From NCBI GenBank assembly GCA_947258545.1, contig CAMYJI010000012.1:1-57019 (forward strand): a stretch of 57,019 bases of DNA. Reading direction: 5' to 3'. The DNA comes from an uncultured Ectothiorhodospiraceae bacterium (GTDB lineage: Bacteria; Pseudomonadota; Gammaproteobacteria; UBA9214). A program made the translations under genes and the position numbers. Below the pieces are notes generated by a model. That model ran no database searches, was not told the origin of the DNA, and saw only the letters and a list, made by a program, of their open reading frames with translations. Below, one piece after another: positions 31,598-40,219 of this stretch. Position 1 is the stretch's first letter; each line of letters begins with the position of its first letter.

Positions 31598-32425
31598 ATG
31601 ATATCCGAGCAATTAAAAAATCGGCGAAGTCGGCCGATATCAATGGTAATGGAATACCAGATGAAAAATACGATCCGAGTCCTGGCCTGTCATTCGAACA
31701 AGGCCACGTTGAGCCATCTCACCAGTTTGCTGAATCCGGCAGGCATACGCACGGACTGCGCCGATGATATTGGCCTGGCCGAGTCCCTGCTGATCGACAA
31801 CAACTACGACGCCGTACTGCTCGACCTGTTTCTGGCCGACCTGGACGGAATCTCCTTTGCCGACACCCTGAACGAGGCCTTCCCGGACCTGCCGGTGCTG
31901 ATCTTCAGCAGCTGGCCGGATCCGGCGAGACCGGAAATGACAGCAGCCTGGCCTATATGGAACGACTCCTACACCCGGCATGTACGCCTGATATTTGCAC
32001 TCAAGGTCATCGCAAGCAATGTCTGGAACCACCGGCCGTGCTTCCTCTGCATCGGCAGCGAGGACGACTGTCCCGAGAAAATCAGTACGAGCCTGGCACG
32101 GCATGCCTCACTGGTCAGGGCCCGGACCCCGTTCGAGCTGGAAGAGGCGATCTCCAGCAACGACTTCGATCTGGTGATCTACAGTCCCGATCCGGATGCC
32201 GTAACAGCTCATGACAATTACCGGATTCTGCTGGACAGCGTCATGCCACTACAGCTTGTCATTCATTCCCGACCAGGCGCAGGCAACATAGTCGATCTGG
32301 TACGGCAGACGGTAAAAATGGAAATTCCGCTGCCCGGACACAAGCCCGGCAAGGCATCTCGCAGGCCGGTGCATCCAGCCCTGGATGACTTAACAGATTT
32401 CAAAACCTCAAAAGGAATAGACTAA
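31598..32425 (+). CDS. Degenerate two-receiver response-regulator-like protein
   Basis: 275 residues from ATG 31598; ATG 31643, 31649 or 31661 are possible alternative starts. The first half (about 25-125) follows the CheY receiver pattern: aspartate D76 in YDAVLLDLFLADLDGIS and LIFSSW for strand 4. The acidic metal-binding pair after strand 1 is replaced (VLACHSNK), so phosphorylation is doubtful. The second half repeats the pattern weakly (CFLCIGSEDD, FDLVIYSPDPDA, LQLVIHS). No output domain is present. Its stop codon overlaps the start of a 25-residue membrane peptide gene. Role unknown. Confidence 0.7.
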   Translation: MISEQLKNRRSRPISMVMEYQMKNTIRVLACHSNKATLSHLTSLLNPAGIRTDCADDIGLAESLLIDNNYDAVLLDLFLADLDGISFADTLNEAFPDLPVLIFSSWPDPARPEMTAAWPIWNDSYTRHVRLIFALKVIASNVWNHRPCFLCIGSEDDCPEKISTSLARHASLVRARTPFELEEAISSNDFDLVIYSPDPDAVTAHDNYRILLDSVMPLQLVIHSRPGAGNIVDLVRQTVKMEIPLPGHKPGKASRRPVHPALDDLTDFKTSKGID

Positions 32426-32502
32426 TGGGAATCCTTGAATCGCTGATTATCGGTTTCGCTCTCTTCATCACCATCGCGGCCTGTTATAGCTGCAAACGAT
32501 GA
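32425..32502 (+). CDS. 25-residue single-span membrane peptide
   Basis: The start overlaps the stop of the receiver-like gene (TAATG), with AAGGAA eight bases upstream. The product is almost entirely one hydrophobic helix: start MGILESLIIGFALFITI, end AACYSCKR. A glutamate near the start, two cysteines and a positive end suggest a small inner-membrane protein with a cytoplasmic C-terminus (inference). The good Shine-Dalgarno, stop-start overlap and hydrophobic pattern argue that it is real. No family is recognised. Confidence 0.6.
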   Translation: MGILESLIIGFALFITIAACYSCKR

Positions 32503-32529
32503 GACAGGTCTCTTAACTGGAACAGTAGC

Positions 32530-33459
32530 TCACCCGGCGACGTCTGCCTGTTCCCCCAGGGCACCGAGATAATCCCTGATCCTGTTCCCGATGTTCACAG
32601 GATCATCGATTATCCGGTGCACCAGCCGGAACAGCGGGTAGTCATTTTCATCTATCAACCCGTAGTCACGCACCATCCCGAGTGTGTGGACCCCCTCCCC
32701 ACCGATGCTGTCCCGCTCACCGCGCACCAGCATACCGCCCAGCGCATGATGATGAGAACCGGCGCTGGTTGCAGTCGTGATGAGGTCGCCGAGTCCTGCC
32801 AGCTGATGTGAGGTACGCGCACTGCCGCCCAACCGGGTGATAATGGCATCCATCTCATGCATGGCCGCCACCGCCAGAAAGCCGCGCATGTTGTCACCCA
32901 GGCCAAGCTCGTCCGCCACACCGAACAGGATGGCATAGACATTCTTCAATACCGCAGCCCAGGATATGCCGCAGATATCGCTGGTGTATTCGAGATACAG
33001 CCCGGTTCCGGAAAACAGTGACGCCGCTTTCCGGTAGAGCCCCGGCGTGCGCGCACCGAGCTGGGCAAAGCCCGGCCGGGCGCTGCGCAATTCTTCTGAG
33101 ATCATCGGTCCGTACAGCAGGCCATAGTCGTGGCGGTCGGCATAGACATCCTCGAATATACGGGCCACCGAACGGCCGCTTGTATCCAGGCCCTTGGCCA
33201 CACTCAGAGACAGGCTGTGCCCGGCCAGTGACGGCAGGATACGTTCAGCCAGTTCACCGATCGGGCTGGCCGGGACGCAGTAGATGATGAAATCGGCACT
33301 GGCTGCCGTGGCCTCCAGGTCAACCGGCTCATGACCTGCAACGGGATGCCGGTCCCAGATGTGCAGCGTGTGAGCCGGTCCCAACAGGTACTCCATGGCA
33401 TGGCCCATTTCGCCATAACCGATAATGAGCACATGCTTGCCGCTGTCAGCCACAGGCAT
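32530..33459 (-). CDS. Glycerol-3-phosphate dehydrogenase-like (GpsA family)
   Basis: The 309-residue protein from ATG 33459 has the Rossmann motif VLIIGYGEMG, then FIIYCVPA, VAKGLD, and the C-terminal catalytic region with KNVYAILFGVADELGLGDN and AGLGDLITTATS. These match NAD(P)H-dependent glycerol-3-phosphate dehydrogenase, which makes the phospholipid backbone. It is somewhat short and diverged (GpsA is usually about 330), so it may be a second, specialised paralogue. It overlaps the Nudix gene by 14 bp. The longer upstream frame lies inside Nudix and is rejected. Confidence 0.8.
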   Translation of the reverse strand: MPVADSGKHVLIIGYGEMGHAMEYLLGPAHTLHIWDRHPVAGHEPVDLEATAASADFIIYCVPASPIGELAERILPSLAGHSLSLSVAKGLDTSGRSVARIFEDVYADRHDYGLLYGPMISEELRSARPGFAQLGARTPGLYRKAASLFSGTGLYLEYTSDICGISWAAVLKNVYAILFGVADELGLGDNMRGFLAVAAMHEMDAIITRLGGSARTSHQLAGLGDLITTATSAGSHHHALGGMLVRGERDSIGGEGVHTLGMVRDYGLIDENDYPLFRLVHRIIDDPVNIGNRIRDYLGALGEQADVAG

Positions 33460-33904
33460 TCTCCCGGTCGCGCAAAGGCACCCGCACACCATGGGCCCGG
33501 TAGTGCAGATAGTCCTCGATTATCCGCCGGTGATCGAATGCCAGTTCCGGGCAGTGTTCCGGATCGAACAACCCGAGGTCTATTGCATCATCGGCGGCAA
33601 ACGGCACACCCGCGGCCTCGCCGATGTAGACGGCACTGACGGTATGCCCGCGCGCATCGCGCGCGGGGTCCGAGTAGTTGCCCAGCAGCACCTGCAGGTT
33701 CACTTCCAGCGAGGTCTCCTCCCTGGCCTCGCGCACCGCGGCCGCCTCCAGCGTCTCGCCCACGTCCACAAAGCCGCCGGGCAGCGCCCAGCCCGGGGGC
33801 GGATTGCGGCGTTCGATCAGCACAACGGGACGGCCCGGACGATCCGTCATTTCGATAATGACATCCACCGTTAGCAGGGGCGTTATGGGTCTGGACATGG
33901 ACAT
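33446..33904 (-). CDS. Nudix hydrolase
   Basis: A 152-residue Nudix protein. The Nudix box GGFVDVGETLEAAAVREAREET (about 41-62) fits Gx5Ex7REUxEE. The sequence around it (PPPGWALPGG, LGNYSDPARDARGHTVS) resembles ADP-ribose or nucleotide-sugar pyrophosphatases. The substrate cannot be fixed from sequence. The start codon is two bases from the left end of a 126-bp MITE, which therefore forms its leader. It is translationally linked to the GpsA-like gene. Confidence 0.88.
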   Translation of the reverse strand: MSMSRPITPLLTVDVIIEMTDRPGRPVVLIERRNPPPGWALPGGFVDVGETLEAAAVREAREETSLEVNLQVLLGNYSDPARDARGHTVSAVYIGEAAGVPFAADDAIDLGLFDPEHCPELAFDHRRIIEDYLHYRAHGVRVPLRDRENACG

Positions 33905-33905
33905 C

Positions 33906-34031
33906 TAGCCCGCATTTCTCACCGGGATAGGCAATGCCCGATGACACACTGTTTTGTTCTTAATCTGCATTCGATTCATTACCCCGGTATCTTATGTAAC
34001 TCGACCGCCGACCGGTGAGAAATGCGGGCTA
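33906..34031. mobile_element. 126-bp MITE with perfect TAGCCCGCATTTCTCACCGG ends
   Basis: Perfect 20-bp inverted ends lie at 33906-33925 and 34012-34031. Both begin with TA, and the left junction is CTAG, the preferred target of IS630-type transposases. The 126-bp length with no ORF fits a MITE. The right end supplies the TAG stop codon of hslR and the left end is two bases from the Nudix ATG. A diverged relative lies at 18703-19042. Confidence 0.8.
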
Positions 34032-34427
34032 CTGTTGCTTGAACTGGCGAATCCGGCGGCGCGTGCGTTTATCAGGGCGGCGTTCACGCTGGCGTGCACT
34101 ATGCCCTTCCAGTTTGCGTTGCCGGTACAGGGCATGGCGTTCACTGGCGCTCTCTTCTGATTCACTGTACAGCGTACGCGCCTCCTCTGCTGGGCGGCGT
34201 TGCCTGGACAGGCGCTCCACCGTGATATCGAAACTGTACGGACCCTTCCGGATAGTGAGCCGGTCACCGGCCGTCAGCCTGCGTGCCGGCTTGATACGTT
34301 CGCCATTGAGATGTACCTTGCCACCATTAATCGCCTGGGTTGCCAGCACGCGGGTCTTGTAGAAACGTGCGGCCCAGAGCCACTTATCGGCGCGCATGGC
34401 CTCCGTACTGCCGGTATCAGAACTCAT
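34029..34427 (-). CDS. hslR: Ribosome-associated heat shock protein Hsp15
   Basis: The 132-residue protein has an S4 RNA-binding domain (about 11-70: MRADKWLWAARFYKTRVLATQ, NGGKVHLNGERIKP) and a basic C-terminal tail rich in R and K. Hsp15 binds 50S subunits that still carry nascent chain-tRNA and helps recycle them. The last stretch runs ...RRRIRQFKQQ and ends at a TAG contributed by the adjacent MITE. Length is typical (E. coli 133), so little or no coding sequence was lost. Confidence 0.93.
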   Translation of the reverse strand: MSSDTGSTEAMRADKWLWAARFYKTRVLATQAINGGKVHLNGERIKPARRLTAGDRLTIRKGPYSFDITVERLSRQRRPAEEARTLYSESEESASERHALYRQRKLEGHSARQRERRPDKRTRRRIRQFKQQ

Positions 34428-34525
34428 GTCTGGTTATTCTGGCGCAAAGCCACGCGGACGCCAAGCAGTCAACACCTGTAATGCGGCGACTACGGCATGG
34501 GATCCGGGGTCGGTCTCCGTCCGGG

Positions 34526-35170
34526 CTATGAATGTCTTGCCTGGTCCCCGGCGCCGGCACGTGCGGCTTTCTGGAATTCGGAGAATGGCAGCGCGCCATC
34601 CAGGCGCCGGTGCTCACCGAAAAAGACCGTCGGGGTTGCCCGCACTCCCAGCTCTCGGGCAGCGGCAAGGTACTCGGCCAGGCGCTTTTCATAACGGACA
34701 TCGCTCCAGGCACGCTCACGGGTCGTATCGGCGACACCCGCTTCCCGGGCAATCCCGGTCAGGACACCACTATCACCGATATTCATGCCTTCTGTGAAAA
34801 AGGCCTCGAACAGACGTCGATGCAGACGGTAGAAGACCTCGGCACCATCATCCTTGGCGGCCTCCGCCAGCAACAGTGCCTGGTGTGAATTGGTTGTGAA
34901 CTCATGCGGATGGAAGCGGACACCCTCCTCGCTTGCCAGGGTCTCCAGATTGTCCATCATCTGCTGCCAGAGCGGATCCGAATAACCCAGGCCGGTGACG
35001 GGGATACCCGAAGCGGGGGTGTCCGGGTGGATCTCAAGCAAGCACCAGTTGATCTTCAGTTCGAAATCTTCCCGCAAACGGTCCAGCCGCAGATCGCCTA
35101 TGTAGCAGAACGGACAGATGTAATCGGTGAATACAGTTGCCAGCAGAGTGGGCTTTTCAGTCTGGCTCAT
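34526..35170 (-). CDS. DsbA-family oxidoreductase (FrnE-like)
   Basis: The 214-residue cytosolic DsbA-like protein starts at ATG 35170 after GAGGG. The active site is CPFC within TDYICPFCYIGDLRLD (about 19-22), and the cis-proline loop is RATPTVFFG. No signal peptide is present, which fits the FrnE/2-hydroxychromene isomerase-like branch rather than DsbA. It lies 67 bp after htpG, with a CTCCCC-TTT-GGGGAG hairpin in the gap. Confidence 0.87.
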   Translation of the reverse strand: MSQTEKPTLLATVFTDYICPFCYIGDLRLDRLREDFELKINWCLLEIHPDTPASGIPVTGLGYSDPLWQQMMDNLETLASEEGVRFHPHEFTTNSHQALLLAEAAKDDGAEVFYRLHRRLFEAFFTEGMNIGDSGVLTGIAREAGVADTTRERAWSDVRYEKRLAEYLAAARELGVRATPTVFFGEHRRLDGALPFSEFQKAARAGAGDQARHS

Positions 35171-35192
35171 GAATACCCTCTCACCTCTGCCC

Positions 35193-35210
35193 TCTCCCCA
35201 AAGGGGAGAC
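35193..35210. repeat. Short hairpin between htpG and the DsbA-family gene
   Basis: CTCTCCCC-AAA-GGGGAGA forms a 7-bp stem. Similar CTCTCCC/GGGAGAG blocks lie inside the element at 7699-7942. No U tract follows, so termination is not implied. Confidence 0.45.
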
Positions 35211-35237
35211 GATAATGGTTGCAACTCCTGCTACTTT

Positions 35238-37127
35238 CTACTTGGTCACTTCCTGCAACAATTCGTTCAACCGGTTCACGAAACTGATCGGGTCGTCGAG
35301 TTGTCCGCCCTCGCTGAGCATGGCCTGGTCGAGCAGGATATTCGACCAGGATGCAAGACGTGCCTCATCCGCCTCATCCTTCAGGCGACCGACCAGGACG
35401 TGTTCCGGGTTGATTTCAAGAATCGGCCTGGTCACAGGTACCGCGTGTCCCGCCTGCTTCAGCATACGCTGCATGTGCACCGCCATTTCGTTCTCATCCG
35501 TCACCATACAGGAGGGTGAATCGGTCAGGCGCCGGCTGACCCGGACTTCCTTGACACGTTCCTCGAGCACCGTCTGCATGCGTTTAACGAGGTCAGAAAA
35601 TTCATCCTCGGTTTTTTTGGCGGCCTCCTTCTCGGATTCATCGGCCAGCTTGTCCAGATCCAGTTCGCCCTTGGCGATCGAGGCCAGAGGCTTGTCATCG
35701 AATTCTGTCAGGTGTGACACCAGCCATTCATCCACGCGGTCGGACAGTAGCAGCACCTCGATACCCTTGCGACGGAAGATCTGCAGGTGCGGGCTGCTCT
35801 TCGCTGCCGCAAAGCTGTCCGCCGTGATGTAGTAGATCTTCTCCTGGCCGTCCATCATTCGGCCGGTGTAATCCTCCAGGGACACGGTCTGTTCGTCACT
35901 GTCGGAATGCGTCGAGGCGAAGCGCAGTAGTTTGGCAATGCGTTCACGATTGACTAAGTCCTCGCCAGGCCCTTCCTTGAGGACGTTACCGAATTCCTTC
36001 CAGAAGGCGGCATAGGTCTCGGGCTCGTTCTTCGCCAGGCCCTCCAGCAGTCCGAGGATTTTCTTGACCGAACCCGAGCGGATGGTATCGATCAGCTTGT
36101 TGTGCTGCAGGATCTCGCGGGAGACATTCAACGGCAGGTCATCGGAGTCCACCAGGCCGCGCACAAAACGCAGGTAATAGGGCATCAGCTGTTCGGCGTC
36201 GTCCATGATGAACACACGGCGCACATACAACTTGATACCATGCCGGTTATCACGGTCATACAGATCGAACGGCGCATGCGCGGGGATGTAGAACAGCGAT
36301 TTGTAGGATTGCGAGCCCTCGACGTGGCTGTGCACCCATTTCAGCGGGTCGCCGAAGTCGTGCGCCACGTGCTTGTAGAACTCCTTGTATTCCTCCTCAT
36401 CGATATCCTTGCGGGGACGCGTCCACAGGGCCGAGGCCTTGTTGACGGCCTCGAACTCGTCCGGTTTCGCCTCCTCCCCTTCCATTGGCATCTCGATCGG
36501 CAGGGGGATATGGTCGGAGTACTTGTGAATGATACTGCGCAGGCGTAAACCCTCGAGGAACTCGTCTTCGCCTTCACGCAGGTGTAGCACCACATCAGTC
36601 CCGTGCCTGCTATTTTCCACTGTCTCCAGGGTGTAGCTGCCGTCCCCTGTCGAGACCCAGCGCACGCCCTGATCGGCCGGCAGGCCGGCCTTGCGGGTGA
36701 TCAGCGTTACCTTGTCTGCGACAATAAAGGCGGAATAGAAACCCACGCCGAACTGGCCGATCAGCTGGGCGTCGCGGGCCTGGTCACCGGTCAGGGACTC
36801 GAAAAACTGGCGGGTGCCGGACTTGGCGATGGTGCCGATATTGTCAGCCACCTCATCACGGGTCATGCCGATGCCGTTGTCGCTGATCGTGAGCGTGCGG
36901 GCGTTCTTGTCGCAGGTAATACGAATGCGCATATCGCTGGCACCCTCGTAGAGGGCATCATTTCCGAGGGCCTCGAAGCGCAGCTTGTCGCAGGCATCCG
37001 AGCCATTGGATACCAGCTCGCGCAGGAAGATTTCCTTGTTCGAATACAGGGAATGGATCATGAGGTCCAGCAGCTGCTTGACCTCGGTCTGGAATTCCAG
37101 GGTTTCCTTCTGGGTTTCAACGCTCAT
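35238..37127 (-). CDS. htpG: Chaperone HtpG (Hsp90)
   Basis: The 629-residue Hsp90 has the GHKL ATPase motifs [24 protein letters not shown] and [13 protein letters not shown] in the first 130 residues, the middle domain with SREILQHNK and a C-terminal dimerisation domain. ATG 37127 ([12 protein letters not shown]) matches family N-termini and lies 11 bases from GGGAGG; the GTG at 37136 is too close to that site. Length is typical. Confidence 0.98.
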   Translation of the reverse strand: MSVETQKETLEFQTEVKQLLDLMIHSLYSNKEIFLRELVSNGSDACDKLRFEALGNDALYEGASDMRIRITCDKNARTLTISDNGIGMTRDEVADNIGTIAKSGTRQFFESLTGDQARDAQLIGQFGVGFYSAFIVADKVTLITRKAGLPADQGVRWVSTGDGSYTLETVENSRHGTDVVLHLREGEDEFLEGLRLRSIIHKYSDHIPLPIEMPMEGEEAKPDEFEAVNKASALWTRPRKDIDEEEYKEFYKHVAHDFGDPLKWVHSHVEGSQSYKSLFYIPAHAPFDLYDRDNRHGIKLYVRRVFIMDDAEQLMPYYLRFVRGLVDSDDLPLNVSREILQHNKLIDTIRSGSVKKILGLLEGLAKNEPETYAAFWKEFGNVLKEGPGEDLVNRERIAKLLRFASTHSDSDEQTVSLEDYTGRMMDGQEKIYYITADSFAAAKSSPHLQIFRRKGIEVLLLSDRVDEWLVSHLTEFDDKPLASIAKGELDLDKLADESEKEAAKKTEDEFSDLVKRMQTVLEERVKEVRVSRRLTDSPSCMVTDENEMAVHMQRMLKQAGHAVPVTRPILEINPEHVLVGRLKDEADEARLASWSNILLDQAMLSEGGQLDDPISFVNRLNELLQEVTK

Positions 37128-37267
37128 ACGTATCACTGCCTCCCGTCATATCCGCACGGGTGATCCCCGCGCACATCATGCATTTGTTGCTTGTATTCAG
37201 TAAGTTGGCGTAGCAATCCTGTGGCCGGCTTTTATCCGCGCCCATGCCGGTTACTAATGGGGTCGCT

Positions 37268-37768
37268 TCAGGGTGTTTTCAAGGGTGCCAGCTCCACACC
37301 TTCGTGTTCCAGCAGCCATAGCTTGCGGCGCAGTTCGGGGCCGGCCGTGCGTCCGGCGTAACCGCCGATGCCGGAGGCACCGACCACGCGGTGACAGGGT
37401 ACAACGATCGTCAGCGGGTTGCGGCGACAGGCATTGCCCACGGCACGGGCGCCGCTGCCCAACCGCGCGGCGAGTTCCCCATAGGTCCGTGTCTGCCCGG
37501 TCGGGATGGCCCTGAGTAGCGTAAGCACGCGTTGCTGGAATGGCGTCACGGCCGGCGCCAGCGTGACACTGAAGCGCTGCTGTGCATCCATAAAGTAGCC
37601 TTCGAACTCCATTGCCACCTGGCGTGCAAGCATGGAAGCCGGCGCTTGCAAGGGTACCGCGTCCGGCAGGATGTCCACCCGGGACAGGCATCCGGCGTCC
37701 AGGCGTATACCCAGCCGCCCCAGCGGCGACTCCAGCACACAGTCAAATCCAGTGTCAACGCCGGTCAT
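37268..37768 (-). CDS. ogt: Methylated-DNA-protein-cysteine methyltransferase
   Basis: The 166-residue protein repairs O6-methylguanine by suicidal transfer to C125 in the invariant IVVPCHRV motif. The helix-turn-helix with the arginine finger (GSGARAVGNACRRNP) precedes it. The stand-alone form without an Ada regulatory domain fits Ogt. ATG 37768 is chosen; the longer frame runs through the terminator and rplS. It is separated from rplS by an intrinsic terminator. Confidence 0.93.
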   Translation of the reverse strand: MTGVDTGFDCVLESPLGRLGIRLDAGCLSRVDILPDAVPLQAPASMLARQVAMEFEGYFMDAQQRFSVTLAPAVTPFQQRVLTLLRAIPTGQTRTYGELAARLGSGARAVGNACRRNPLTIVVPCHRVVGASGIGGYAGRTAGPELRRKLWLLEHEGVELAPLKTP

Positions 37769-37778
37769 CGCGCCGGGT

Positions 37779-37812
37779 AAAAAAAACGGGCACCCTGTCA
37801 CAGGGTACCCGT
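37779..37812 (-). terminator. Intrinsic terminator of the rpsP operon
   Basis: A 12-bp stem (37786-37797 with 37801-37812, one mismatch) with a TCA/TGA loop is followed on the minus strand by eight T residues. It ends the rpsP-rimM-trmD-rplS transcript. Confidence 0.92.
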
Positions 37813-37844
37813 TGAATGAGTAGCATACAGTTCGCCATCCAGGT

Positions 37845-38189
37845 TCAGAGCTTCTCCTTGATCCGCGCGGACTTCCCGGAGCGTTCACGGAGATAATATA
37901 GCTTGGCACGACGGACATCGCCGCGACGCTTGACCTTGATTGAGCCGATCGCCGGGCTGTGTGTCTGGAATACACGCTCCACACCCTCGCCGTGGGATAT
38001 CTTGCGCACGGTGAAGGCCGAGTTGAGACCGCGGTTGCGCCTGGCGATAACCACGCCTTCGAAGGCCTGCAGGCGTTCGCGATTACCTTCCTTGACTTTG
38101 ACCTGAACCACAACCGTGTCACCGGGACTGAAATCCGGAATATCCTTTTTCAACTGTTCCTGTTCAAGCTGTTCGATAATATTGCTCAT
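37845..38189 (-). CDS. rplS: 50S ribosomal protein L19
   Basis: 114 residues matching L19: [32 protein letters not shown] near the N-terminus, [15 protein letters not shown] in the middle and [19 protein letters not shown] at the end. It lies at the 30S-50S interface. It is the last gene of the rpsP-rimM-trmD-rplS operon. Confidence 0.99.
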   Translation of the reverse strand: MSNIIEQLEQEQLKKDIPDFSPGDTVVVQVKVKEGNRERLQAFEGVVIARRNRGLNSAFTVRKISHGEGVERVFQTHSPAIGSIKVKRRGDVRRAKLYYLRERSGKSARIKEKL

Positions 38190-38231
38190 GACTCAATCCT
38201 CTGTTTTGCATCCGGGCAGTGACACTGCTGA

Positions 38232-38981
38232 TCAATGGTCCTGCCCGCCACTTTCCTTAATAAACTCGTTCAATAACTCAAGCTGCAAATCATCCAGCGT
38301 CATCGCCTCCAGTAAATCGGGGCGCCGCTGCCAGGTCCGCCCAAGCGCCTGCTTTTGTCGCCAGCGGTGGATATCCGCATGGTTACCGCCCAGCAGTACT
38401 TTCGGTACCGATCGACCGTCAACCGCTTCCGGCCGCGTGTAGTGCGGATAGTCCAGCAGGCCATCCATGAAGGAGTCCTGCTGGGCGGAATCCGCATCGC
38501 CCAGCGCGCCGGGCAGCATCCGCGTCATGGCATCCATGAGTACCAGCACCGGCAGTTCACCACCACTCAGGACGTAGTCACCGATCGACAGTTCCTCGTC
38601 CACTTCCGTTGCGATGACTCGCTCGTCGATACCTTCATAACGACCCGCCACCAGGATCAGTCGTTCGAGACCGGCTAACTCCCGGACCCGTGCCTGTGTG
38701 AGCCGCCGGCCCTGCGGTGACAGATAGACCACGGGGGCCGCTCCTGCCACCGCGCGGGCAGCCCGGATGGCATCCCGCAACGGTTGCACCTGCATGACCA
38801 TGCCCGGACCACCTCCATAGGGCCGGTCATCGACTGCCCTGTGCTTGTCCAGGCTGTAGTCCCGGGGGTTCCAGGTCACCAGTTCCAACAGGCCGAGTTT
38901 GACGGCACGGCCCTGGATTCCAAAACCGCTCTGCGCCCGGATCATCTCCGGGAACAGTGTCACCACATCAACGCGCTTCAT
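38232..38981 (-). CDS. trmD: tRNA (guanine-N1)-methyltransferase
   Basis: The 249-residue SPOUT enzyme makes m1G37 in tRNAs and prevents +1 frameshifting. Seen are [11 protein letters not shown] at the start, [13 protein letters not shown], the knot region ([23 protein letters not shown]) and [10 protein letters not shown]. Length is normal. It lies between rimM (9 bp gap) and rplS. Confidence 0.99.
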   Translation of the reverse strand: MKRVDVVTLFPEMIRAQSGFGIQGRAVKLGLLELVTWNPRDYSLDKHRAVDDRPYGGGPGMVMQVQPLRDAIRAARAVAGAAPVVYLSPQGRRLTQARVRELAGLERLILVAGRYEGIDERVIATEVDEELSIGDYVLSGGELPVLVLMDAMTRMLPGALGDADSAQQDSFMDGLLDYPHYTRPEAVDGRSVPKVLLGGNHADIHRWRQKQALGRTWQRRPDLLEAMTLDDLQLELLNEFIKESGGQDH

Positions 38982-38990
38982 CAGGGCACG

Positions 38991-39527
38991 TCAGAAATCC
39001 GGGTCCCAGTCGACCCGTATCTGGCGTTCCGCAAGATCGACTGCGTCGATCACCTGGCCCTGTATAAACGGCACCAGGTGTTCCCGTTTACCCCTGACCA
39101 CCAGTACGTCGTTGGCACCTGTCTCGATTAAGTGGTCGACAATGCCCAGTTCCTTGCCATCCAGTGTGACCACGCGTAGTCCGACAAGGTCATTCCAGTA
39201 ATACTCGTTTTCATTCGTCGCCGGCAACTGCTCCCGGAATATGCCGATCTCGGTGCCCGAGTAGCGTGCCGCCGCGTCACGGTCCTGGCAATCCGGCAGG
39301 CGCACGATCAGCCCCTTGCCGTGACGCCGTGCCTCGACCAGGTCGACGCACTGCCAGGCGTGACCCTGCCTGAGTTGCCAGGGCCTGTATTTGAGCAGGT
39401 TCTCCGGCGGTTCCGTATGGGACACGACCCGTACCCAGCCGTTGACGCCGTAGGGGCCTGCGATGTGCCCCATGATGACAGGACTGCTCGCAGCCCTGGG
39501 TCCCGGTGTATCGTGAACAACCACCAT
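38991..39527 (-). CDS. rimM: 16S rRNA processing factor RimM
   Basis: The 178-residue RimM binds S19 and helps 30S head maturation. The N-terminal domain shows GHIAGPYGVNGWVRVVSHTEPPENLL; the C-terminal PRC barrel has YWNDLVGLRVVTLDGKELG and ends with VDWDPDF. The N-terminal 18 residues (MVVVHDTPGPRAASSPVI) are variable. It is inside the rpsP operon. Confidence 0.97.
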   Translation of the reverse strand: MVVVHDTPGPRAASSPVIMGHIAGPYGVNGWVRVVSHTEPPENLLKYRPWQLRQGHAWQCVDLVEARRHGKGLIVRLPDCQDRDAAARYSGTEIGIFREQLPATNENEYYWNDLVGLRVVTLDGKELGIVDHLIETGANDVLVVRGKREHLVPFIQGQVIDAVDLAERQIRVDWDPDF

Positions 39528-39564
39528 GCTGGAACCGGATAACTGCTACCCGGGACGCGGGTCG

Positions 39565-39810
39565 TTATTGCTGTCGGTGCTCTTTAAGCAGTTTGCCAAC
39601 ACGCTCGGAGATCTGGGCGCCCTTGCCGCTCCAGTAATTCGCACGCTCGGTATCAATCCTCAGGCGCTCTTCACCGCCCGTGGCTATCGGGTTGAAGAAC
39701 CCGATACGCTCGATATAACGACCGTCCCGCTGGTTGCGGCTGTCGGTCACTACAATGTGGTAAAAAGGGCGTTTCTTGGCGCCACTGCGTGACATCCTGA
39801 TAGTCACCAT
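39565..39810 (-). CDS. rpsP: 30S ribosomal protein S16
   Basis: 81 residues: [25 protein letters not shown] at the N-terminus, then [14 protein letters not shown] and a basic end. A TGAGGAAACAGG Shine-Dalgarno region precedes the ATG. First gene of the operon. Confidence 0.99.
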   Translation of the reverse strand: MVTIRMSRSGAKKRPFYHIVVTDSRNQRDGRYIERIGFFNPIATGGEERLRIDTERANYWSGKGAQISERVGKLLKEHRQQ

Positions 39811-40193
39811 GAACCTGTTTCCTCATTCAGCTGGGTAATGTCGCCGCCACCTCTGGGCTGCAACCGTTAAAAACCGCCCAATTCTACGTGATCAGCAGAA
39901 AATGTGAAGGGCTTACAGGCGATTAGTGCGAATGATTGGCCACGTGTAGCGAACCTGGTGAGGTGACCTTCCGCGTGCCAATGATCAGTGTCGAATTTCA
40001 TTACAACTGGCCGAGTTGCACCCCTTGCCCCGAATAAAAACCCTATCTATCTGTTTTATATATTATTTAATCTCTTTCCCATGGGCACCCCGCAACGACC
40101 GGGTGTCGGCCTTTTTTACTATTACCCATCCTACCGCCTGCTCACCGTCAAAGAGATGACTCTAAGTGGCCACAATCACAAACATTTTTTATC
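39811..40193. other. Intergenic region upstream of rpsP
   Basis: No gene is seen; the frame at 39988-40248 has no start signal or family likeness. GCGAATGATT occurs at 39929-39938 and again at 40241-40250. A plus-strand hairpin GGCACCC/GGGTGTC (40084-40107, with one G-U pair) is followed by a T run at 40112-40117 and could end a plus-strand transcript or bind a regulator. The region must also hold the rpsP promoter, which I cannot pin down. Confidence 0.5.
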
Positions 40194-40194
40194 T

Positions 40195-40210
40195 TGGCAC
40201 GGCGATTGCT
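40195..40210 (+). promoter_or_regulatory. Perfect sigma-54 promoter
   Basis: TGGCACGGCGATTGCT matches the RpoN consensus TGGCACG-N4-TTGCW at every fixed position. GG (-24) and GC (-12) are separated by exactly 10 bp, with a T-rich tract directly upstream. It points into a non-coding stretch that ends in an intrinsic terminator. An enhancer-binding activator would be needed; none is encoded in the window. Confidence 0.85.
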
Positions 40211-40219
40211 GTAATCAGG

